Source: Kofleriaceae bacterium (GTDB lineage: Bacteria; Myxococcota_A; Polyangia; Haliangiales; Haliangiaceae). Taken from it: a stretch of DNA of 46,003 bases. This document shows positions 24,872 through 33,518 of this stretch, piece after piece. The notes beneath the pieces are model-generated. The model worked only from the letters and a program-made list of their open reading frames with translations. It made no database searches and was not told the origin of the DNA. Numbering within the stretch: the first letter of the stretch is position 1; each line of letters begins with the position of its first letter. The DNA lies in contig JABFXX010000014.1 of the NCBI GenBank assembly GCA_013368795.1, forward strand, positions 1 through 46,003, given 5' to 3'. Made by a program: the position numbers and the translations under genes.

Positions 24872-25339
24872 ATGCGTCGCATCATCACCATCGCTCTGTG
24901 CCTCGCTTCGCTGGGCGGCGTAGCGTCGGCTGACCGCGGCCACCGCCGCGGCAATGCGCCCACCGTGCGCGATCATCGCAGCGGCGGAGTCTCGGTTCAG
25001 CCGTCGCGTCGCTACGTCCAGCCGTCGCGGCATTACGTCCAGCCGCGCTATCAACACCAGCCGCGGTACCAATCCAGCTACCGCGTCGTGCACCGCCCGA
25101 TCTTCGTGCGGCACCGGCCGGTGATTCGCTACCGCTACTACAACTACTACCAGCGGCCGTCGATCATCGTCGAGAACCCGCGGCCGCTCGCCGGCTACTA
25201 CTGGGTGAACGGCAGCTGGCAGTGGAACGGCGCCGAGTGGATCTGGATGCAGGGCCACTACGAGCCGGATCCGAACTGGGGCGGCGACTACTACCAGCCC
25301 GATTACGACGCCGGCTACTACTACGGCACCGGCTACTGA
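24872..25339 (+). CDS. exported YXWGXW-type repeat protein, copy 2
   Basis: A 155-residue paralogue of the preceding protein. Ribosome site GGAGAAAG lies about 6 bases before the ATG. Signal MRRIITIALCLASLGGVASA. The middle is replaced by short direct repeats: QPSRRYVQPSRHYVQPRYQ. The shared core is HRPIFVRHRP, then IIVENPRPLAGYYWVNGSW, QWNGAEWIWMQGHYEPDPN and a Tyr/Gly/Asp-rich end (YYQPDYDAGYYYGTGY). Tandem position and identical architecture indicate local duplication followed by divergence of the middle. Its stop overlaps the convergent repeat-protein gene by 7 bases. Confidence 0.85.
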   Translation: MRRIITIALCLASLGGVASADRGHRRGNAPTVRDHRSGGVSVQPSRRYVQPSRHYVQPRYQHQPRYQSSYRVVHRPIFVRHRPVIRYRYYNYYQRPSIIVENPRPLAGYYWVNGSWQWNGAEWIWMQGHYEPDPNWGGDYYQPDYDAGYYYGTGY

Positions 25340-28059
25340 TTCGTCGGTAGCGGCGCCATCGCCGGCACCTCGGCGATGAACGTCTGCTTGGCGGGCGACT
25401 CCGTGACCTTCGTGCTCTTGCAGTAAACCTTGAGCGCATCGAGGTGCTCCTGGATGCGCGCCTGGAACGTCGCGTCGTTGAGGTCGCCGGTGATCGGGAT
25501 CGTGCAGACCGAGTAGGTGCCGGCGACGAGCTCTTCGAACTCGGGCGTCGGCTTGCCTTCGCCGAACCAGAACTTCATTCCCTGCACGCTGCCAGCGAGG
25601 AACCCCTCGTTGAGCTCCTTGGCGTTCTTCACGGCGAGCACGCCGCGGAACAAGAAGATCTGCGCCGCGTCGACCTGGTTGTTCGGCAACGCCTTCACCA
25701 CGACCGAGAGCGTGACCGAGCCGACCGGGATGTCGATCGTCACGTTCGTCGCCTTGCCCGCCGTGACCTGCACGGTCGTGCTCGCCGACTTGAGCGATGT
25801 GAAGCCGCCTTGCTGCATCGCCGAGAGCACGTGCGTGCCCTCCGTGACCTTGCTCAGCGTGAACGTGCCATCGGCCTCCGACCGCGCGATCTGAACCTGC
25901 GCACCGCCGCCCTTTGGCGTGTCGGTGATCGTCACGCCGGCGACCGGCTTGCCCTGCGACGTCACCTTGCCGGTCAACGAGCCGTAGCCGTGGATCGCGA
26001 GCGTGACCGGCGGAGGATCCTCGGTGCCCTCGGCAATCTCGAGCGCGTTCGAGCGACCGCGCGTCGCATGATCGGCGATGACGCTCGTGCGCTTCTTGCC
26101 GAGACCGAGCAGCGAGAACCTGCCGTCCTGATCGGTGACGCCGACGCGGCCGCCGGACATCTCCGCCCAGTTGTCGAGCTGCTCCTCGGCGCCCTGCATC
26201 GAGTACAGCATGTCGCCGACCTTCACCCTCGCGCCCGCGACCGCATTGCCCTTGTCGTCGACGACCCTGCCGGTGAGCCTGCGGCCGCGCTGCACCGTGA
26301 TCGTGCCGATGTCGGTCGGCTGGCCAGGCTTGACCTCGATGTCGTGCTGGAGCGTCTCGGCGAAGTCGGGGCCGTGGACCTTGAGGTCGTACTTCCTCGG
26401 CGTGAGGTCGTCGAGCTTGAACTTGCCGTCGGCGCCGACCACCGTGGACGTCTGGAAGCCGAGCGAGACCGTCGCGAGCTTCGGCACCGTGCCGCCGTCG
26501 ATCATGACCTTGCCGACGATGCTGCCGGGCGACTGCAGCGTGATCTTGACGTTCTTGTCGCCGGTCTTCGCGGCGACTCCCTGCTGGCCCCAGTCGTACT
26601 CGCCCGACCCCGACGCGCGCGAGGCGCGCACGCGATAGCCGCCTTCGGGAAGACCGCGGATCATGAAGTGACCTGCGCCATCGGTCGACGCCGACGACAG
26701 GCCCGCGAGCGCGAGAGCCTCGGGCGCCTCGCCGGCAAGGATGTCGGGAAACGCGTTGACCTGGACCTCGGCGACAGGCTGGCCTGACTCGTCGACGACG
26801 TTGCCGGCGATCGTGCCCTTCACGTCGAGGACGAGCTTGAGGTCCTTCTTCGCGAGCTCGGTGGTGAGATCGACGGTCGCGATCGCGCTCGCCGCCGCAT
26901 CACCTTCGGCGCGCACCGAGAGTTTTGCGCGCGACAGGCCCTTCAGCTCGAACGCGCCCAGCTTGTCCGTGGTCGCCTGGCGCGACTGGATCACGTAGCG
27001 GTCCTGCATGCCGCTACCACCGACGCGCACGGTCGCGTACGGCACGGGCTTGCCGGTGTCGTCGACGACGCTGCCGGCGAGGACGCCGCCTGCGCGCATC
27101 GTGATCTCGACGCCGGTGACCGGGCGCTCGCCAACGCTGACCGGCGCCGAGCGCGCGGGTGCGTGCTCCTCGTCGGTCGCGACGAGGATGTGACTGCCCG
27201 GTGCGAGCGCGGGGATCGAGAACTGGCCCTTCGAATCAGTGACCACCGGATCGATGCCGCCCGGGATGCCCAGGACGTCGCTCGTCGTGATGTGCGCCTT
27301 CTCGATCGGCTTGCCGCCCTCGTCGATCACGCGGCCCGTGACCGCGAAGCCCTTGTGCAGCGTGACCTTGAGGTTGCCGGTGGAGCCGGCGCCGCCGAGC
27401 TGCGTGAACGCGTTGTTCGGCGCGTAGCCGGCCGCGCTCGCCTGGACCGAGGCCCAGCCGCTCGTCACCGGCTTGATCTTCGCGACGCCGTCGGCGCTCG
27501 TCTTGGTCACGCGCTCGGTCATCGACGCGAGCTTCACATCGGCGCCTTCGATCGGCTTGCCGGCGTCGTCGCTGACGGTGACGACGAGCGTCGCGCCGGC
27601 GGCGAGCCGGATCACGATCGGGTCGCTCGACTCGGTCAGCTTGTACTGGATCGGTCCACCGACGTCGTCGGCGGTCCTCGCCACGAGCGCGTACTCGCGG
27701 CCGACGAGCTTGTCGAACGCGAACGTGCCGTCGTCCTCGGTCTTCGCGGTGCGCGGCGGCACCGAGTTGAGCGAGACCTCGGCGCCACCGACCCCGTGAC
27801 CGTCGGCGTCGACGACCTGACCCTCGAGACGCAGCGGGCCTTCGGGATCGATATCGAGCTGCCACTTCGGCGCCATGCCCTTGGGCGCGGCCTGATCGTC
27901 GGCGGGCTTCTGCGCGGTCGGCGTCTTCACGTCGACGCTCACCGGTTTCTTCGCCTCGACGTTCTTCGTCGGCGATTTGTCTCCGCGCGATGCGAAGAGC
28001 CAGACAGCGAGAGCTACGAGGACCAGCCCGGCAAGACCGGCGAGGAGCTTTCGATTCAT
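25333..28059 (-). CDS. large carboxypeptidase-regulatory-like repeat protein, N-terminally membrane anchored
   Basis: A 908-residue product starting MNRKLLAGLAGLVLVALAVWLF, a single N-terminal membrane helix (about 5-23), followed by a Lys/Pro/Ala spacer. The rest is eight or nine tandem Ig-like carboxypeptidase-regulatory-like domains of 80-100 residues, each opening with a strand like LEGQVVDADGHGVGGAEVSL, FAVTGRVIDEGGKPIEKAHI, VLAGSVVDDTGKPVPYATVR or RLTGRVVDDKGNAVAGARVK. The last domain (about 800-908) diverges, with IQEHLDALKVYCKST and ends FIAEVPAMAPLPTNQ. A surface-exposed or periplasmic stalk is likely; no enzymatic domain is seen. The PD40 gene lies 107 bases upstream on the same strand. 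Frame and start are secure; function is not. Confidence 0.88.
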   Translation of the reverse strand: MNRKLLAGLAGLVLVALAVWLFASRGDKSPTKNVEAKKPVSVDVKTPTAQKPADDQAAPKGMAPKWQLDIDPEGPLRLEGQVVDADGHGVGGAEVSLNSVPPRTAKTEDDGTFAFDKLVGREYALVARTADDVGGPIQYKLTESSDPIVIRLAAGATLVVTVSDDAGKPIEGADVKLASMTERVTKTSADGVAKIKPVTSGWASVQASAAGYAPNNAFTQLGGAGSTGNLKVTLHKGFAVTGRVIDEGGKPIEKAHITTSDVLGIPGGIDPVVTDSKGQFSIPALAPGSHILVATDEEHAPARSAPVSVGERPVTGVEITMRAGGVLAGSVVDDTGKPVPYATVRVGGSGMQDRYVIQSRQATTDKLGAFELKGLSRAKLSVRAEGDAAASAIATVDLTTELAKKDLKLVLDVKGTIAGNVVDESGQPVAEVQVNAFPDILAGEAPEALALAGLSSASTDGAGHFMIRGLPEGGYRVRASRASGSGEYDWGQQGVAAKTGDKNVKITLQSPGSIVGKVMIDGGTVPKLATVSLGFQTSTVVGADGKFKLDDLTPRKYDLKVHGPDFAETLQHDIEVKPGQPTDIGTITVQRGRRLTGRVVDDKGNAVAGARVKVGDMLYSMQGAEEQLDNWAEMSGGRVGVTDQDGRFSLLGLGKKRTSVIADHATRGRSNALEIAEGTEDPPPVTLAIHGYGSLTGKVTSQGKPVAGVTITDTPKGGGAQVQIARSEADGTFTLSKVTEGTHVLSAMQQGGFTSLKSASTTVQVTAGKATNVTIDIPVGSVTLSVVVKALPNNQVDAAQIFLFRGVLAVKNAKELNEGFLAGSVQGMKFWFGEGKPTPEFEELVAGTYSVCTIPITGDLNDATFQARIQEHLDALKVYCKSTKVTESPAKQTFIAEVPAMAPLPTNQ

Positions 28060-28166
28060 CGCGGAGCACGGTAATCCCGCGCGAAACCGCGCGAAAGATG
28101 CGACTCGTGTGACTCTGCGACGGCCCAAACGTCGCGGCCCTGTCGCTCCCGCCCGGTGACCTCGGC

Positions 28167-29063
28167 TCAGGGCCTCGTCGTGACGTACAAGCGGTCGACG
28201 CCACTGCGATCGCTGGCGAACACCATCAGCTTCTCGTCCTGCGAGACCCAGGGGTCGCGATCGTTGGCGTTCGGCAGGTTCGCCGCGTCGACCGCAGTGC
28301 GCGCGGCATACGGGTCGGCTGCCGAGTTTCGCTGCGCGGTGAAGATGTCGTACGTGACGCCGTCGCCGCGCGCCGACGCGTAGTACAGCGTGCGCCCGCT
28401 CGGCTCCATCGGATCGCACTCGCTGATGTTCGCCTCGTCGAGCTCGTCGACGCGCGTCGGCGTCGGCCAGCTCGCCTGTGGGCTCGTGCGATCGGCCTCG
28501 TAGAGCGCCTCGTTCGCGACGATGTCGCCCATGCAGAAGATCACATGGCGTAGGTCCGACTGGACGAACGCGCCGTAGTCGCCGTAGACCGTGCTGAGCG
28601 AGCTCAGCTGCGGTATCGACCACGCATCCGACCGCGACATGCGCGACGAGAAGTAGAGGTCCGCGTTGCCGCCGCGCGTGCTCGTGAAATACATCGCGAG
28701 CCCGTCGCCGGTGACCTTCATCGTCGTCTCGGCGAACGCCGAGTTCAGCTCGGTGACGTTGCTCGGCGTCCCCCACGGGTCGGTCGGCGACGCGCGCCTC
28801 GCCACCCAGATGTCCTCGCCGCCATAGCCGCCGGCGCGGTGCGAGCCCCAGTAGATCTCGAGCAGATCGTTCGTCAGGCTCGGATCGTCGTCGCCGGTGC
28901 CGCTCGTCAGCTCCGCGATCTCGACGGGCGCGGACCATCCGGTCGGCGTGACCGGCGGCGAATCGATCGTCGCGTCGCTCTCGCGTGCGTCGATCGCAGC
29001 GATCGGAGCGCCGTGCTCGAACGAGCACCCCGCCACGATCGCCACCGCCCAGAGCCGCCGCAT
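28167..29063 (-). CDS. PD40-type (TolB-like propeller) lipoprotein
   Basis: A 298-residue product. Signal MRRLWAVAIVAGC, Ser at +2. The mature part repeats PD40 blade motifs: DPSLTNDLLEIYWGSHRAGG-type starts, GLAMYFTSTRGGNADLYFSS, GRTLYYASARGDGVTYDIFT, cited to 20 each, and DPWVSQDEKLMVFASDRSGV. About four to six WD40-like blades (PF07676) are visible, typical of many myxobacterial lipoproteins of unknown role. It begins only 6 bases after the pruA stop on the same strand, so it could be read as the second gene of a pruA transcript, an odd pairing of a cytosolic enzyme and an envelope protein. Confidence 0.85.
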   Translation of the reverse strand: MRRLWAVAIVAGCSFEHGAPIAAIDARESDATIDSPPVTPTGWSAPVEIAELTSGTGDDDPSLTNDLLEIYWGSHRAGGYGGEDIWVARRASPTDPWGTPSNVTELNSAFAETTMKVTGDGLAMYFTSTRGGNADLYFSSRMSRSDAWSIPQLSSLSTVYGDYGAFVQSDLRHVIFCMGDIVANEALYEADRTSPQASWPTPTRVDELDEANISECDPMEPSGRTLYYASARGDGVTYDIFTAQRNSAADPYAARTAVDAANLPNANDRDPWVSQDEKLMVFASDRSGVDRLYVTTRP

Positions 29064-29069
29064 CCCTCG

Positions 29070-30701
29070 CTACTTCTCGTCGAGGAACGAGTAGCGATAG
29101 TTGGTCGGTGGAACGAACGTCTCCTTGAGCGTACGCGCGGACGTCCAGCGCAGCAGGTTGAGCGGCGAGCCCGCCTTGTCGTCGGTGCCCGACGCGCGCG
29201 CACCACCGAACGGCTGCTGGCCGACGACGGCGCCGGTCGGCTTGTCATTGATGTAGAAGTTACCGGCTGCGTCGCGCAGCGCGGTCGTCGCTTCGACGAT
29301 CGCCGAGCGATCGTTCGCGAACACCGCGCCGGTCAGCGCGTACGGGCTCGTCTGGTCGACGAGGCGCAGCGTGTCGTCCCACGCCTGGTCGGGATAGACG
29401 TGCAGCGTGACGATCGGGCCGAAGAACTCGTCGCGCATGTGACGAACCGACGGGTCGTCGGTCTGCAGCAGCGTCGGCTGGACGAACCAGCCTTCCTTGT
29501 CGTCGCACGTGCCGCCGGCGAGCACCTTCATGCCGCGGGTCTCGCGCGCCTCGGCGATCGCCGCGGCGTGCTTGTCGAACGCGCCCTTCTTGATCACGGC
29601 GCCCATGAAGTTCGAGAAGTCGCTGACGTCGCCGACCTTGATCGTCCCGATCTCGGAGATCAGCTCGTCCTTCATCTTCGCCCACACGCTCTGCGCGACG
29701 TAGACGCGCGAGGCGGCCGAGCACTTCTGACCCTGATACTCGTAGCCGCCGCGGATGATCGCGGTCGCGAGCGCCTTCGGATCGGCCGACGCGTGCGCGA
29801 GGATGAAGTCCTTGCCGCCGGTCTCACCGACGAGGCGCGGGTAGCTCTTGTACTTGCCGAGGTTCTCGGCGACGCGGCGCCACATCATGTTGAACACGTC
29901 GGTCGAGCCGGTGAAGTGCAGGCCGGCGAAGTCCGGGTGGTCGAGGATGATGTTCGTCTTGTCGTGACCGAGGCCGGGGATGAAGTTGATGACGCCCGGC
30001 GGGAAGCCCGCTTCCTCGAGGATCTGGAACGTGCGCCACGCGCTGAGCAGCTGGCTCTCGGCCGGCTTCCACACGACGGTGTTGCCCATCAGCGCCGGCG
30101 CGGTCGGCAGGTTGCCGCCGATCGCGGTGAAGTTGAACGGCGTCAGCGCGAACACGAAGCCCTCGAGCGGACGCAGCTCGCTCATGTTCCACATGCCGGG
30201 CGCGCTCTTCGGCTGCATCGAGTAGACCTGCTGCGCGAACGCGGCGTTGAACCGGAAGAAGTCGATCATCTCGCAGGCCGAATCGATCTCGGCCTGGTGA
30301 CACGTCTTGCTCTGGCCGTGCATCGTCGCGGCGTTGACGCGCATGCGCCACGGACCGGCGAGCAGCTCGGCGGCGCGGAGCAGGCACGCGGCGCGCGCTT
30401 CCCAGCGCATCGCGCTCCACTCCTTGCGGGCCTCGAGCGCGGCGCGGATCGCACGCTCGGCGGTGTCCGGCTCGGCCGCGTGGAAGCGCGCGACGACGTG
30501 GCGATGCCGGTGCGGCATCACCACCTCGCGGATCTTGCCCGTGGTGACACGCTGGCCACCGACGACGCACGGGATCTCGACGACCTCGCGCTCGATGTCG
30601 GCGAGGGCCGCCTTCAGGCGCGCCTTCTCGGCGCTGCCGGGCGCGTAGCCGAGGATCGGCTCGTTGACGGGATCAGGAACGTGGACGACCGCGTCGTGCA
30701 T
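29070..30701 (-). CDS. pruA: L-glutamate gamma-semialdehyde (delta-1-pyrroline-5-carboxylate) dehydrogenase
   Basis: A 543-residue aldehyde dehydrogenase oxidising glutamate-gamma-semialdehyde to glutamate with NAD+, the second step of proline catabolism. The N-terminal NEPILGYAPGSAEKARLKAA is characteristic of the ALDH4 (eukaryotic-length) form. Cofactor segment: FALTPFNFTAIGGNL and WKPAESQLLSAW. Catalytic Glu293 in RLVGETGGKDFIL and Cys327 in GQKCSAASR. The C-terminal GQQPFGGARASGTDDKAGSP and LRWTSARTLKETFVPP are also diagnostic. It is monofunctional: no PRODH domain is fused, unlike the PutA type. I start at ATG 30701. No proline dehydrogenase gene is seen in the window. Confidence 0.96.
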   Translation of the reverse strand: MHDAVVHVPDPVNEPILGYAPGSAEKARLKAALADIEREVVEIPCVVGGQRVTTGKIREVVMPHRHRHVVARFHAAEPDTAERAIRAALEARKEWSAMRWEARAACLLRAAELLAGPWRMRVNAATMHGQSKTCHQAEIDSACEMIDFFRFNAAFAQQVYSMQPKSAPGMWNMSELRPLEGFVFALTPFNFTAIGGNLPTAPALMGNTVVWKPAESQLLSAWRTFQILEEAGFPPGVINFIPGLGHDKTNIILDHPDFAGLHFTGSTDVFNMMWRRVAENLGKYKSYPRLVGETGGKDFILAHASADPKALATAIIRGGYEYQGQKCSAASRVYVAQSVWAKMKDELISEIGTIKVGDVSDFSNFMGAVIKKGAFDKHAAAIAEARETRGMKVLAGGTCDDKEGWFVQPTLLQTDDPSVRHMRDEFFGPIVTLHVYPDQAWDDTLRLVDQTSPYALTGAVFANDRSAIVEATTALRDAAGNFYINDKPTGAVVGQQPFGGARASGTDDKAGSPLNLLRWTSARTLKETFVPPTNYRYSFLDEK

Positions 30702-30739
30702 GGCGCACGTGTACCACGTTCGGGCGCTAATCCACCGGC

Positions 30740-31102
30740 TCAGCTGCCGCTGCCCGCGGGCGCAGCAGGAGAGCCGCTCTCCGTCGGTGTGGGCGCCGCC
30801 GCCGAGCCCGTCGGCTCGGTCGATGGCAGCGGGCGCGTGGGCGCGGGTTTCGCCTTCTCCTGGCATTCGCCAAACCCGGCAAGCGAGGTCGCGGCCATGA
30901 GGCATTTGCGCATCTTGGCCGGCATGTTGCGCTTCTCGCACTGGGCGATCATCGCCTTGCGATCCCCGAGCGCGCCCGGGTCATGTCCCGGCATCGCCTG
31001 CTTGGTCACGTCGAGCATGTGATCGACGACCACCGCGCACGATGGACCCTTGTCTTCCTTGCATGCGACGAGCAACGCGGCGAGCAAGATGAAGCGGCGC
31101 AT
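30740..31102 (-). CDS. small putative lipoprotein, unknown function
   Basis: A 120-residue product from ATG 31102 (an in-frame ATG at 31114 would add four residues). Signal MRRFILLAALLVAC, with Lys at +2. The mature part has a Cys-bearing helical segment: CAVVVDHMLDVTKQ, AMIAQCEKRNMPAKMRKCLM and GFGECQEKAK, i.e. four cysteines that could make two disulfides. A Pro/Thr/Ser/Ala-rich tail of about 35 residues follows. No named family. It is divergent from the GH15 gene with about 78 bases between the starts, and upstream of pruA by 38 bases. Confidence 0.68.
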   Translation of the reverse strand: MRRFILLAALLVACKEDKGPSCAVVVDHMLDVTKQAMPGHDPGALGDRKAMIAQCEKRNMPAKMRKCLMAATSLAGFGECQEKAKPAPTRPLPSTEPTGSAAAPTPTESGSPAAPAGSGS

Positions 31103-31180
31103 GGATGTCAGCATAGCCCAGCCTCACGGGGAAAGTTTCGCAGCGCGCCACCGGCGAACATCTTGCACCATCGTCTCGTA

Positions 31181-32980
31181 GTGTCTCGCCCAATCGAGGA
31201 CTACGCGCTCATCGGTGACACTCGCACCGTTGGCCTCGTGAGCAAGTACGGCTCGATCGACTGGCTCTGCGTGCCGCGCTTCGACTCCGGTGCGTGCTTC
31301 GCCGCACTGCTCGGTGAGCCCCGTCACGGTAGGTGGTCGCTCGCGCCCGATGGCGAGCCGATCGAGGTGAAGCGTCGCTACCGCGAGGGCACGCTCGTGC
31401 TCGAGACCGACATCACGACGAGCGACGGCACGATCCGCATCATCGACTGCATGCCGCCCGACGAGGACATTCCCAATGTCGTGCGCATCGTCGAGGGGAT
31501 CGAGGGCAAGGTGCGGATGCGCATGGAGCTCATCATGCGGTTCGACTACGGCTGGATCGTGCCGTGGGTGCGCAGGGTCGATCACGGCCTCTACGCGGTC
31601 GGCGGTCCCGACGCGCTCGTGCTCCACACGCCGGTCGCGACGCACGGCGAGAACCTCACGACGGTCGCGCACTTCGACGTGAGCCCGGGCCAGAAGATTC
31701 CGTTCGTGATGACGTGGGTCCCGTCAAACGGCCCGCTGCCGGAGGTGATCGATCCGTTCGTCGCCGTCGCGAACGCCGAGAAGTGGTGGCGCGACTGGGC
31801 GTGTAGCTGCAGCTATCAGGGCGAGTGGCGCGAAGCGATCATGCGCTCGCTGATCACGCTGAAGGCGCTGACGTTCACGCCGACCGGAGGCATCGTCGCC
31901 GCGGCGACGACGTCGCTCCCCGAGAAGCTCGCCGGCGAGCGCAACTGGGACTACCGCTTCGGCTGGCTGCGCGATGCGACGTTCACGCTGTACGCGCTGC
32001 TGATGAGCGGATATCGCGACGAGGCGCGCGCGTGGCGCGATTGGCTGCTCCGCGCGGTCGCCGGCGATCCGTCGCAGCTGCAGGTCATGTACGGCGTCGC
32101 GGGCGAGCGCCGCCTGACCGAGCTGACGCTGCCGTGGCTGCCCGGCTACGCGGGCTCGCAGCCGGTTCGCGTCGGTAATGCCGCGGTCAGCCAGCTCCAG
32201 CTCGACATCTACGGCGAGGTGATCGACGTGCTCTACCAGGCGCGGCGCGCCGGCCTATCGAGTGACATGCACACGTGGCGCGTCGAGACGAAGCTGCTCG
32301 AGTTCCTCGAGAACCACTGGCGCGAGCCCGACGAGGGCATCTGGGAGGTACGAGGCCCGCGCCAGCACTTCACGCACTCGAAGATCATGGCGTGGGCGGC
32401 GTTCGATCGCGCCGTGAAGTCGGTCGAGACGATGAAGCTCGAGGGCCCACTGACGCGGTGGCGCGAGATCCGCGACGCGATTCACGAGGAGGTCTGCGCG
32501 CGTGCCTACGACCCGGGCAAGCGGGCATTCGTCCAGGCGTACGGCTCGACCAAGCTCGACGCGGCGCTGCTCGTGATGCCGCAGGTCGGCTTCTTGCCCT
32601 ACGACGACCCTCGCGTGATCTCGACGGCGGAGGCGATCGAGCGCGAGCTCGTGCGCGAGGGCTTCGTGCTGCGCTACCACACCGACGAGGCCGTCGACGG
32701 CCTGCCGGAAGGCGAGGGCGTGTTCCTGCTCTGCACGTTCTGGCTCGCCGACATCTTCGCGATGACCGGCCGCCGCGACGAGGCGCGCGACATGTTCGAG
32801 CGTCTGCTCGCGATCCGCAACGATGTCGGCCTGTTGTCGGAGCAGTACGATCCGTACACGAGCCGCCTGCTCGGCAACTTCCCGCAGGCGTTCTCGCACG
32901 TCGGTCTCATCAACACCGCGTACAACCTCTCGCCCGATCAGCCGACGCATCCGGCCGCCCATCGCAAGAACTCGCGCTAG
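31181..32980 (+). CDS. glycoside hydrolase family 15 protein (glucoamylase/trehalase-like)
   Basis: A 599-residue enzyme. The GTG at 31181 is chosen because the conserved N-terminus follows it at once (SRPIEDYALIGDTRTVGLVS). An N-terminal beta-sandwich domain of about 210 residues (SIDWLCVPRFDSGACFAALL) precedes the (alpha/alpha)6 barrel: TPTGGIVAAATTSLPEKLAG, ERNWDYRFGWLRDATFTLYA, DIYGEVIDVLYQ, EPDEGIWEVRGPRQHFTHSK and, near the end, GLLSEQYDP and LGNFPQAFSHVGLINTAYNL. The likely catalytic acid is Glu389 (IWEVRG) and the base is the Glu of LLSEQ. No signal peptide, so cytosolic. Bacterial members hydrolyse alpha-glucosidic bonds, including trehalose; substrate cannot be told here. Confidence 0.93.
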   Translation: MSRPIEDYALIGDTRTVGLVSKYGSIDWLCVPRFDSGACFAALLGEPRHGRWSLAPDGEPIEVKRRYREGTLVLETDITTSDGTIRIIDCMPPDEDIPNVVRIVEGIEGKVRMRMELIMRFDYGWIVPWVRRVDHGLYAVGGPDALVLHTPVATHGENLTTVAHFDVSPGQKIPFVMTWVPSNGPLPEVIDPFVAVANAEKWWRDWACSCSYQGEWREAIMRSLITLKALTFTPTGGIVAAATTSLPEKLAGERNWDYRFGWLRDATFTLYALLMSGYRDEARAWRDWLLRAVAGDPSQLQVMYGVAGERRLTELTLPWLPGYAGSQPVRVGNAAVSQLQLDIYGEVIDVLYQARRAGLSSDMHTWRVETKLLEFLENHWREPDEGIWEVRGPRQHFTHSKIMAWAAFDRAVKSVETMKLEGPLTRWREIRDAIHEEVCARAYDPGKRAFVQAYGSTKLDAALLVMPQVGFLPYDDPRVISTAEAIERELVREGFVLRYHTDEAVDGLPEGEGVFLLCTFWLADIFAMTGRRDEARDMFERLLAIRNDVGLLSEQYDPYTSRLLGNFPQAFSHVGLINTAYNLSPDQPTHPAAHRKNSR

Positions 32981-32990
32981 CATCGCGCGC

Positions 32991-33518
32991 ATGTCGATCC
33001 GACCCGCGCGTGTCGAGGACTTCGAGGCGATCGCAGCGATCACGAATCACTACATCGCGACGACGGCGATCCACTTCGGCTACGAGCCGGTGACCGCGGG
33101 CGAGCTCGTGAAGTACTTCGGCGGCAAGCACCCGTGGTTCGTGACGACGAGCGAGGCGGGGGAAGTGCTCGGCTATGCGAAGGCAGGAACCTGGCGCGAC
33201 CGCGCCGCCTACGCGTGGACGTGCGAGCTCGGGCTCTACATCGCCGACGGCGCACGAGGTCGAGGGCTCGGCCGCGCGCTCTACGACGTGCTGCTCGCGG
33301 ATCTCGAGCAGCGCGGATTTCGCTCGGCGGTCGCAGGTATCACGATGCCGAATGCGGCGTCGGTCGCACTGCACGAGCGCTGCGGGTTCACGCGCGTCGG
33401 GACGTTCGTGGACGCGGGCTGGAAGCTGGGCGCGTGGCACGCGGTCGAGTTCTGGCAGAAGCCGCTGGCGAGAGTGCAGGGCGAACCGCCGGTCCTGGCG
33501 GAAGGGCCTCGGCACTGA
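32991..33518 (+). CDS. GNAT acetyltransferase, phosphinothricin/methionine-sulfone type
   Basis: A 175-residue GNAT starting at ATG 32991, 10 bases after the GH15 stop. MSIRPARVEDFEAIAAITNH opens the domain; the acetyl-CoA loop is GARGRGLGRALYDVLLADL and motif B is NAASVALHERCGFTRVGTF, followed by GWKLGAWHAVEFWQKPL. This arrangement, especially ALHERCGF-VGTF-GWKLG, is typical of the Pat/YncA subgroup that acetylates phosphinothricin, methionine sulfone and related small amines. The native substrate is unknown. Its 3' end overlaps the convergent MarR gene by 131 bases. Confidence 0.9.
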   Translation: MSIRPARVEDFEAIAAITNHYIATTAIHFGYEPVTAGELVKYFGGKHPWFVTTSEAGEVLGYAKAGTWRDRAAYAWTCELGLYIADGARGRGLGRALYDVLLADLEQRGFRSAVAGITMPNAASVALHERCGFTRVGTFVDAGWKLGAWHAVEFWQKPLARVQGEPPVLAEGPRH

